Positions 1 through 4,969 of a stretch of DNA of 7,700 nucleotides are shown one piece after another. Every line of letters begins with the position of its first letter. Within the stretch, counting starts at the first letter, position 1. The translations under genes were made by a program, and so were the position numbers. The stretch comes from Firmicutes bacterium UBA994. Lineage in GTDB: Bacteria > Bacillota > UBA994. The DNA lies in assembly GCA_002292025.1 (NCBI GenBank), contig DBBC01000073.1, positions 1 to 7,700 of the forward strand, given 5' to 3'. The notes beneath the pieces are model-generated. The model was given only the letters and a program-made list of their open reading frames with translations, was not told the DNA's origin and did not search any database.

Positions 1-996
1 GCCGTTGGCCAGCACCATGCCAATTTTGCCGTTGGGCGATAGATGGTGAATCATATGTTGCAGCCAGGCAAAGTTGGCGTTGCCGACGGGGGGCTTGCCG
101 TATTTCCACCGCTGGTCCTCGTTTAGCGATCCGTTATTCCAATCCGCGAGGTTAAAGGGCGGATTGGCGAGGATAAAGTCTGCCTTTAGGGTCGGGTGCA
201 GGTCATTGTAGAAGGTATCGGCATGATGCCCCCCAAGGTCGGCCTCAATGCCGCGAATGGCTAGGTTCATTAAAGCCATCTTGCGGGTGGTAGCGTTAGA
301 GTCCTGCCCGTAGATCGACAAGTTGCCGATGTTGCCGCTGTGGCTGCGCACAAATTCTGTGGACTGCACAAACATACCGCCGGAACCGCAGCAGGGGTCA
401 TAGACACGCCCCGTAAACGGTTGCAGTACTTCGACCAGTGTCCGCACCACGCAGGACGGGGTGTAGAATTCACCTGCGCGCTTGCCTTCCCGCTCAGCGA
501 ACTTGGCCAGGCAGTACTCGTAGGTGCGCCCGAGGATGTCCTTATCTGCGCCGTGCTCTATCATCTGAATGTTGGTGAACAGGTCGACCACGTTGCCGAG
601 GCGGCGTTTGTCCAGCTCACCGCGGGCATAGTTTTTCGGCAAAATGTCCTTGAGCCGTTTGTTCTCTTTTTCGATGGCACGCATGGCATCGTCTATGATG
701 GTGCCGATTTCCTCTCTGTGCGCGGCTGCGGCGATAACACCCCACCTTGCCGAGGGCGGCACGAAAAACACGTTTACCTCGGCATAGGCGTCTCTGTCCT
801 CCACGTCGTCGGCGTCGGCCGCTAGGGCGCGGTATCGCTCCTCGAACTTGTCGGAAATGTACTTGAGAAAAATCAGCCCCAGCACAACGTGCTTGTATTC
901 GGCGGCGTCCATGTTACCGCGCAAAATATCCGCCGCTGCCCAGATTTGCTGCTCGAAGCCGATGGACGCCGTGTTGTTGCCGTTTGTTTTAGCCAT
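1..996 (-). CDS. hsdM: Type I restriction-modification system DNA methyltransferase subunit HsdM (N-terminal part, cut by window edge)
   Basis: This frame is open from the window edge and encodes the first 332 residues of an N6-adenine DNA methyltransferase. In a type I system HsdM joins HsdS to methylate a split recognition site, and HsdR is added for restriction. Visible parts are the N-terminal helical HsdM domain (about residues 10-145, including AAEYKHVVLGLIFLKYIS), GEFYTP at 175-180, the SAM-binding motif DPCCGSGGMF at 200-209 and the catalytic NPPF at 278-281. The start MAKTNGNNTASIGFEQQ fits the family N-terminus and has a weak GGGGGG ribosome site 10 nt upstream. An in-frame ATG at 1026 would add 10 residues and is less likely. 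Both catalytic motifs are intact, so the enzyme looks functional as far as seen. HsdS and HsdR, if present, would lie beyond the left edge. A decayed copy lies at 1809-2219. Confidence 0.95.
   Translation of the reverse strand, partial: MAKTNGNNTASIGFEQQIWAAADILRGNMDAAEYKHVVLGLIFLKYISDKFEERYRALAADADDVEDRDAYAEVNVFFVPPSARWGVIAAAAHREEIGTIIDDAMRAIEKENKRLKDILPKNYARGELDKRRLGNVVDLFTNIQMIEHGADKDILGRTYEYCLAKFAEREGKRAGEFYTPSCVVRTLVEVLQPFTGRVYDPCCGSGGMFVQSTEFVRSHSGNIGNLSIYGQDSNATTRKMALMNLAIRGIEADLGGHHADTFYNDLHPTLKADFILANPPFNLADWNNGSLNEDQRWKYGKPPVGNANFAWLQHMIHHLSPNGKIGMVLANG
662..865 (-). repeat. Segment of intact hsdM duplicated at 2017-2219
   Basis: By hand alignment this 204-nt stretch of the intact hsdM (about residues 44-112) matches 2017-2219 in the same orientation, with about 15 substitutions and one single-base deletion (about 92% identity). 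Matching stops sharply at both ends. The two copies are about 1.35 kb apart and flank hsp20, so recombination between them could delete the gene between. Confidence 0.9.
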
Positions 997-1060
997 GGCG
1001 CGCGTGCCCCCCAAGTTCCGCGTCATGCCCCAAATTGAAGCAAGCGGATAATTAATGTGC

Positions 1061-1088
1061 CGTTATCATACCTATTAGTGCGATAACG
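1061..1088. promoter_or_regulatory. Inverted repeat upstream of hsdM, possible operator
   Basis: CGTTATC at 1061-1067 and GATAACG at 1082-1088 are perfect 7-nt inverted arms separated by 14 nt. They lie 65-92 nt upstream of the hsdM start, in the 200-nt gap between the divergent hsdM and hsp20 genes. The left arm overlaps a TATGAT -10-like word on the minus strand, but I see no matching -35, so the hsdM promoter is not settled. A regulator site is an inference only. A second, imperfect hairpin (GCAGCA at 1112-1117, TGCTGC at 1124-1129) lies nearby with no assigned role. Confidence 0.3.
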
Positions 1089-1193
1089 CTTAGGAGATAT
1101 TTAGCCACAAGGCAGCAAATTCCTGCTGCTTGCGGCGATTGTTATCCCTTTGCTGTGTCATGTATTGACGATTTCAATTTTTTGACTGGCGTG

Positions 1194-1223
1194 TTGACAA
1201 GGTGTGGGTAGGCGTGCTATGAT
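1194..1223 (+). promoter_or_regulatory. Sigma-A promoter of hsp20
   Basis: A consensus -35 box TTGACA (1194-1199) is followed after 18 nt by TATGAT (1218-1223). The latter is preceded by TG at 1215-1216, giving an extended -10. The predicted transcription start at about 1229-1231 falls inside the CIRCE element, the usual geometry for HrcA repression. Confidence 0.85.
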
Positions 1224-1259
1224 GTTGTTAGCACTCACACGAGGTGAGTGCTAACAACA
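1223..1259 (+). promoter_or_regulatory. CIRCE operator (HrcA binding site)
   Basis: The core TTAGCACTC-N9-GAGTGCTAA at 1228-1254 matches the CIRCE consensus at all 18 arm positions. The palindrome extends to 14-nt perfect arms, 1223-1236 and 1246-1259. It overlaps the transcription start and the untranslated leader of hsp20. HrcA, a GroE-dependent repressor, is known to bind this element as DNA and to release it on heat stress. The hrcA gene itself is not in the window. Confidence 0.97.
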
Positions 1260-1280
1260 AATAAGAAGGAGCTGGTAATC

Positions 1281-1727
1281 ATGGCAGGATTAGTCCCATT
1301 CAACAGAAGGAATCTCGGCGTGCTAGGCACTGGTTTTGGCGATCTGCACAACATGCTGGACGATTTTTTCACTGAAACATGGCTGCCGGGCAGAAGTTTA
1401 ATGCGCGACACGTTTAAAGTTGATGTTGAGGAAGCCGACAACAAGTATTTGATTCACGCCGAGCTGCCGGGCATCCAAAAAGACGAAGTGACCATTGATA
1501 TGAACGACGGCAGGCTGTCCATCTCTGTGAACAAGGCAGAGAACATCAACGCGGAGAAGAAGAACTACCTCCACAGAGAAAGGCGCTTCACCTCTATGTG
1601 CAGGAGCATCTACTTAGCTGACAGCAAGGCAAGTGACATCAAGGCCAAGCTTGAAAACGGCGTGCTGACGCTCACCGTGCCAAAGCACGAAAAGCAAGTC
1701 AGTACCATCAAGATTGACGTCGAGTAA
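1281..1727 (+). CDS. hsp20: Small heat shock protein, Hsp20/alpha-crystallin family
   Basis: This 148-residue protein is an ATP-independent holdase chaperone that would bind unfolding proteins in the cytoplasm as large oligomers. The N-terminal arm (1-41) has an FGDLHNMLDDFF segment. The alpha-crystallin domain spans about 42-136 and includes AELPGIQKDEV (60-70) and the signature LENGVLTLTVPK (124-135). A C-terminal I-X-I motif (IKI, 143-145) is the one that docks into neighbouring subunits in this family. Length is normal. ATG 1281 is chosen because AGAAGGAG (1264-1271) ends 9 nt upstream; an in-frame GTG at 1248 lies inside the CIRCE operator and is rejected. The gene is single, with its own promoter, CIRCE and terminator. 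It therefore appears to be controlled by HrcA rather than as part of a larger operon. Confidence 0.96.
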   Translation: MAGLVPFNRRNLGVLGTGFGDLHNMLDDFFTETWLPGRSLMRDTFKVDVEEADNKYLIHAELPGIQKDEVTIDMNDGRLSISVNKAENINAEKKNYLHRERRFTSMCRSIYLADSKASDIKAKLENGVLTLTVPKHEKQVSTIKIDVE

Positions 1728-1740
1728 CTGCCGCTTAAGA

Positions 1741-1778
1741 TGACAAAAGACCCTAGGAAACCCTAGGGTCTTTTGTCA
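1741..1778. terminator. Rho-independent terminator after hsp20, probably bidirectional
   Basis: A perfect 17-bp stem (1741-1757 with 1762-1778) has a 4-nt AAAC loop. It starts 13 nt after the hsp20 stop. The stem carries AAAA on the left and TTTT on the right, so a U-run forms on either strand. It could stop hsp20 from the left and leftward transcripts crossing the hsdM relic from the right. Confidence 0.9.
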
Positions 1779-1808
1779 CGCCGAAGCAGGAAGACTATGT
1801 TTACTACT

Positions 1809-2219
1809 ATCGGCCTGTGCCTCAATGCCGACGTATCTCCCCGGGGTGAGGATAAAGTTTTGCTTGGCGATGTCATCCGTGGTCATCTCGCGTAGGCGGC
1901 GACTAACCATGGTCCCCAGCTTGCGGGCGTCAATAAACAGGGTCTGGCCTTTCTGCTTTTTGTTGCGGCTGATAAACCACAGCGAAACGGGTATCTGCGT
2001 GGTGTAAAACAACTTTTTCTCTTTTTCAATGGCGCGCATGGCATCGTCTATGACGGTGCCGATTTTCTCTCTGCGCGCGGCTGCGGCGATAACTCTCCAG
2101 CGTGCTGAAGGCGGCACAAAAAAACGTTTACCTCGGCATAGGCGTCCCTGTCCTCCACGCCGTCGGCGTCGGCCGCTAGGGCGCGGTATCGCTCCTCGAA
2201 CTTGTCGGATATGTACTTG
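1809..2219 (-). pseudogene. Decayed partial hsdM copy (start missing, frameshifted, internal deletions)
   Basis: Read leftward, the sequence begins abruptly at the KYISDKFEERYRALAADAD segment (HsdM residues about 45-63) with no native start. After the AYAEVNVF segment a 1-nt deletion, near the A-run at about 2118-2124, shifts the frame. The next frame continues with PPSARWRVIAAAARREKIG up to AIEKEK. At about 2012-2018 it jumps to a stretch typical of the HsdM C-terminus (LFYTTQIPVSLWF, LFIDARKLGTMV), skipping the whole SAM-binding and NPPF region. A second jump joins DDIAK to QNFILTPGRYVGIE, omitting the residues normally between. Homology ends near 1809; the open frame then runs into the hsp20 terminator (stop at 1776-1778). 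No functional methyltransferase can be made. The C-terminal assignments rest on recalled family sequence, because that part of the intact gene is outside the window. Confidence 0.9.
2017..2219 (-). repeat. Second copy of the hsdM segment at 662-865
   Basis: This 203-nt stretch is the relic's counterpart of 662-865, in direct orientation. Differences are scattered and include changes such as the E/K and H/R codons around the AAAARREKIG segment. This indicates divergence after duplication or acquisition of a related allele, rather than a very recent exact copy. Confidence 0.9.
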
Positions 2220-2394
2220 CTTGGGTAGCTCACGTGTCCCGAGCCTTAAGCGGTGACCTAAAATGTTGTTCTTGCCTATGCCAATGTGTCACTTATTGAC
2301 GCTTTTGCACTAGGTGTGTCAATCATGCTTTACACAAGCATTTCCGGGCAAAAGAAGACGCACATTAAGCAGGAACATCAGAAGGCAAAAAAAA
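2220..2394. other. Gap between hsdM relic and tRNA-Pro, no gene seen
   Basis: I find no convincing coding sequence in these 175 bases. It contains ATTGAC/GTCAAT inverted arms (2295-2300 and 2318-2323) and a small hairpin ATGCTT-TACAC-AAGCAT (2325-2341). Bases 2285-2305 match 1154-1174 upstream of hsp20 at 18 of 21 positions (TGTGTCA-NN-TATTGACG-N-TTT). A run of eight A (2387-2394) directly abuts the tRNA 3' end and gives a U-run in the tRNA transcript. Confidence 0.5.
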
Positions 2395-2472
2395 TGGTCG
2401 GGCTGACAGGACTTGAACCTGCGGCCTCATGCACCCCAAGCATGCGCGCTAGCCAAACTGCGCTACAGCCCG
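2395..2472 (-). tRNA. tRNA-Pro(GGG)
   Basis: The 78-nt transcript folds as a standard cloverleaf. The acceptor arms CGGGCTG and CAGCCCG pair fully. The D arm is GCGC/GCGC around AGTTTGGCTA. The anticodon stem CATGC/GCATG encloses loop TTGGGGT, giving anticodon GGG (reads CCC/CCU). The T arm is GCAGG/CCTGT with loop TTCAAGT and one G-U pair. The CCA end is encoded (2395-2397 on the plus strand reads TGG). It stands alone rather than in a tRNA cluster, and its 3' end points toward the hsdM relic. Confidence 0.97.
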
Positions 2473-2482
2473 CCGTGTGCTA

Positions 2483-2511
2483 ATTATAGCTTACTGTGGT
2501 ATATTACGCAA
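2483..2511 (-). promoter_or_regulatory. Promoter of tRNA-Pro
   Basis: On the minus strand a perfect -10 box TATAAT (2483-2488) lies 10 nt before the mature tRNA 5' end. A weaker -35 box TTGCGT (2506-2511) sits upstream with a 17-nt spacer. The short leader fits direct transcription of a single tRNA followed by 5' trimming. Confidence 0.8.
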
Positions 2512-2561
2512 GCAAACCGACCTGTTCAGAGTGAAGCCTACTCCACAAAAACACTAAGGGG

Positions 2562-2602
2562 CACGAAGACGCACGAAAAGAAAATCTTAGCGGGCCTTCG
2601 TG
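2562..2602. repeat. CACGAAG/CTTCGTG inverted repeat in the gpsA-tRNA gap
   Basis: CACGAAG (2562-2568), a near copy GCACGAA (2571-2577), and CTTCGTG (2596-2602) form an imperfect inverted repeat ending 8 nt from the gpsA stop. Similar CCACGAAGACACGAAG-like stretches are, to my recollection, widespread in intergenic DNA of environmental bacteria, so this may be a worn copy of such a repeat. As an RNA hairpin it could contribute to ending the gpsA transcript, but it lacks a clear U-run. Confidence 0.4.
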
Positions 2603-2610
2603 GATAATAA

Positions 2611-3627
2611 CTATTTCGCAAACTGGGGCAGCGACTCCTCGGTTTCGTTTTTTTCGGCGCGTGTCATAAGACCGATCACGGCTTCGCGCGGGTCACGCTG
2701 GTTAAACAAGACCTCATAGAGCGCTTGGGTGATGGGCATATCTACGCCGTGGGCCTCTGCCAGCTGATACGCCGCATGGGTAGTATTGACACCCTCGATT
2801 ACCATGGGGGTGGCGCCCTGCACTTGGGCGAGGGTCTGTCCCTGCGCTAGCGCTAGACCGGCGCGACGGTTACGACTGTGCGTGCTGGTGCAGGTTACGA
2901 TTAGGTCCCCCATACCGGATAACCCAGCGAAGGTCGCGGCTTCGGCCCCTAGGGCTCTGCCTAGGCGCACTATTTCTGCCATGCCGCGGGTCATCAGGGC
3001 GGCCTTAGTGTTGTCCCCATAGCCTAGGCCGTCGATGATACCGGCGGCTAGGGCGATGACGTTCTTGAGGGCGCCGCCTAGCTCCACGCCGATATGGTCG
3101 CGGTTGGTATAGACGCGAAAAGTACCGGTCATGAGGGCGCGTTGGGCCGCCGTGGCACAATGGGCCTCGGGTGAGGCGACGACTGCGGCCGAGGGTATGC
3201 CCCGCCCTACTTCCAATGCGATGTTGGGACCGGAGAGAACTGCCAGAGGATGATAAGCATCAAAAACTTGGCTTAAAACAAAAGACAAACGCAGATTGGT
3301 ATCAGGCTCGAATCCTTTCGCGGCACTGACGATTGGTGTGCCGGGACGCAGGTGGGCGCGCACCGATAGCGCTGTGGCCCGCATATAGGCTGAAGGCACA
3401 GCCAGAATTACGAGGCTGCACTGCGCAAAATCGGTAAAAGTGTCGACCGGGACAACGTTCTCGGGCAGCTTAACCCCGGGCAAGAAGCTCGAGTTAGTGC
3501 GATGGCGCAGAATTTCCTCGCGCACGGCGTCCTCACGCACCCACATGATTACGTGCTGTGCATTTTTGGCCCCCACGGTAGCCAGCGCCGTACCCCAGCC
3601 GCCTCCGCCAATAATACCGATATTCAC
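2611..3627 (-). CDS. gpsA: NAD(P)H-dependent glycerol-3-phosphate dehydrogenase GpsA
   Basis: This 338-residue cytosolic enzyme reduces dihydroxyacetone phosphate to sn-glycerol 3-phosphate, the backbone of phospholipids. The Rossmann dinucleotide site GGGGWGTA is at 7-14, with AVPS at 76-79. SAAKG (101-105) and LSGPN (131-135) follow. The C-terminal catalytic domain carries GGALKN (184-189, conserved Lys188), GYGDNTKAALMTRG (202-215) and GLSGMGDLIVTC (235-246). Length matches the family. The start codon is GTG at 3625-3627, supported by a strong GGAGGAG (3633-3639) 5 nt upstream. It is the last gene of the operon, 28 nt after der. No canonical terminator follows before the tRNA promoter. Confidence 0.97.
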   Translation of the reverse strand: MNIGIIGGGGWGTALATVGAKNAQHVIMWVREDAVREEILRHRTNSSFLPGVKLPENVVPVDTFTDFAQCSLVILAVPSAYMRATALSVRAHLRPGTPIVSAAKGFEPDTNLRLSFVLSQVFDAYHPLAVLSGPNIALEVGRGIPSAAVVASPEAHCATAAQRALMTGTFRVYTNRDHIGVELGGALKNVIALAAGIIDGLGYGDNTKAALMTRGMAEIVRLGRALGAEAATFAGLSGMGDLIVTCTSTHSRNRRAGLALAQGQTLAQVQGATPMVIEGVNTTHAAYQLAEAHGVDMPITQALYEVLFNQRDPREAVIGLMTRAEKNETEESLPQFAK

Positions 3628-3655
3628 TGTTACTCCTCCAGTCTGGGCGCGAGTG

Positions 3656-4963
3656 TTACTCTTTTTTACGTGTGAGCAGGCGAATAGAGGTGCCCGAGAA
3701 ACCGTACACAGCGCGAATGCGGTTCTCCAAGAAGCGCAGGTAACTAAAATGCATCAGCAATGGGTCATTAACTAAGAACAGGAACGTAGGCGGTTTGATG
3801 TCGGTCTGCGTCACATAGCCGATTTTGAGCTTCTTGCCGCGCACTTGCGGCGGCGGGGTGACGACAGTGGCCTCGTTGACTAACTCCATCAATATTGAGG
3901 CGCGGACACGCTTGGTCTGTTCAGCATGCACGGCGGATACCAGCTCCAGTATTTTCAACACGCGCTGACCGGTCTTAGCTGAGACAAAAATACAGGGTGC
4001 ATAATCGGCGAACTGTATTTCGGCGTAGATCTTTTCTTTGAATTTGTCGGCGGTCCAGTCATCTTTGGCCACAAGGTCCCACTTGTTGATGACAAGGATG
4101 ATGCCTTTGCCTTTTTCGTGCGCGTAGCCGAGGATCTTCTTGTCTTGTTCTAGGATGCCTTCGGTGGCGTCTAGCACCATCAGGCAGATGTCGGCCTTCT
4201 CTACCGCGCGCAGGCTGCGCATAACGCTGTAGCGCTCTATGTCTGCCTTGACTTTGGCTTGTTTACGCAGGCCGGCGGTGTCGATAATAACGTATTTGTT
4301 AGTTCCCCGCTCAAAATATGTATCCACGGCATCGCGCGTTGTACCGGGGATGTCACTGACGATGACGCGCTCCTCCCCTAGGATAGCATTGACTAGCGAA
4401 GATTTCCCCACATTGGGGCGGCCCATGACGGTGAGTTTCACAGTGTCGTCACTGTAGCTAGGTTCGTCATCTGCCGGCAGCCGTGCGATAATCAAATCGA
4501 GGAGGTCGCCGATGTTCATGCCGTTCGCGGCGGAGATGGGCATAGGGTCGCCTAGCCCCAGCTTAAAGAAGTCTGCGGCATGGGGGAAGAGGGCCGCCAC
4601 ATCGAGTTTATTGACGACCAAGAGCACGGGCTTCTGCGTATGGCGCAAGATGCGCGCTACTTCTTCGTCGGCTGCGGTCACGCCTTGCCTGCCATCGACG
4701 AGGAAGACGATAAGGTCGGCTTCCTCAATGGCCACCTCTGCCTGTACCCGCATTTGCTTGAACAAGACGTCCTCGCTCAAAGTATCGATGCCGCCCGTGT
4801 CTACCATGGTAAACTGTCTGCCGGTCCACTCTACTTCGGCGTAGAGGCGGTCGCGCGTCACCCCAGGCGTGTCTTCCACGATGGAGATACGTTTGCCCAC
4901 TAGGTAATTAAACAGCGTCGACTTACCGACATTAGGTCGGCCGACGATAGCGACAAATGCCAT
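3656..4963 (-). CDS. der: Ribosome biogenesis GTPase Der (EngA)
   Basis: Der is an essential double GTPase that acts in assembly of the 50S ribosomal subunit. In this 435-residue protein the first G domain shows GRPNVGKS (8-15), DTGG (55-58) and NKLD (118-121). The second shows GRPNVGKS (181-188), DTAG (228-231), NKWD (293-296) and SAK (328-330). The C-terminal KH-like domain (about 352-435) carries the typical PPPQVRGKKLKIGYVTQ. All motifs are intact and length is normal. The ATG at 4963 lies 6 nt after the stop of the upstream gene. Its AGAGGGG ribosome site overlaps that gene's last codons, which suggests translational coupling. gpsA follows after 28 nt. Confidence 0.98.
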   Translation of the reverse strand: MAFVAIVGRPNVGKSTLFNYLVGKRISIVEDTPGVTRDRLYAEVEWTGRQFTMVDTGGIDTLSEDVLFKQMRVQAEVAIEEADLIVFLVDGRQGVTAADEEVARILRHTQKPVLLVVNKLDVAALFPHAADFFKLGLGDPMPISAANGMNIGDLLDLIIARLPADDEPSYSDDTVKLTVMGRPNVGKSSLVNAILGEERVIVSDIPGTTRDAVDTYFERGTNKYVIIDTAGLRKQAKVKADIERYSVMRSLRAVEKADICLMVLDATEGILEQDKKILGYAHEKGKGIILVINKWDLVAKDDWTADKFKEKIYAEIQFADYAPCIFVSAKTGQRVLKILELVSAVHAEQTKRVRASILMELVNEATVVTPPPQVRGKKLKIGYVTQTDIKPPTFLFLVNDPLLMHFSYLRFLENRIRAVYGFSGTSIRLLTRKKE

Positions 4964-4969
4964 CTAGGT

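Noticed and set aside
340..825. Plus-strand open frame of 161 codons
   Set aside because: It lies entirely opposite the hsdM coding frame, whose protein matches HsdM throughout; it has no recognisable domain and is a shadow frame.
1248..1280. Upstream GTG start for hsp20
   Set aside because: The GTG is inside the CIRCE operator and close to the predicted transcript start. ATG 1281 has a proper ribosome site and the normal family N-terminus.
1776..2117. 113-codon minus-strand frame as a free-standing small gene
   Set aside because: Its residues are pieces of the HsdM middle and C-terminus joined by deletions, and its stop lies inside the hsp20 terminator, so it is part of the pseudogene.
2029..2256. 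Plus-strand open frame across the hsdM relic
   Set aside because: It is antisense to the HsdM-like frames, with a basic low-complexity translation and no domain.
2295..2341. Inverted repeats in the gap as a mobile-element end or small RNA
   Set aside because: The arms are only 6 nt, no target duplication or transposase trace is seen, and no promoter plus terminator pair defines an RNA.
2286..2607. Plus-strand frames overlapping tRNA-Pro
   Set aside because: They translate the complement of the tRNA; the cloverleaf with CCA explains the sequence. The VGLTGLEPA-type peptide is a familiar false translation of tRNA genes.
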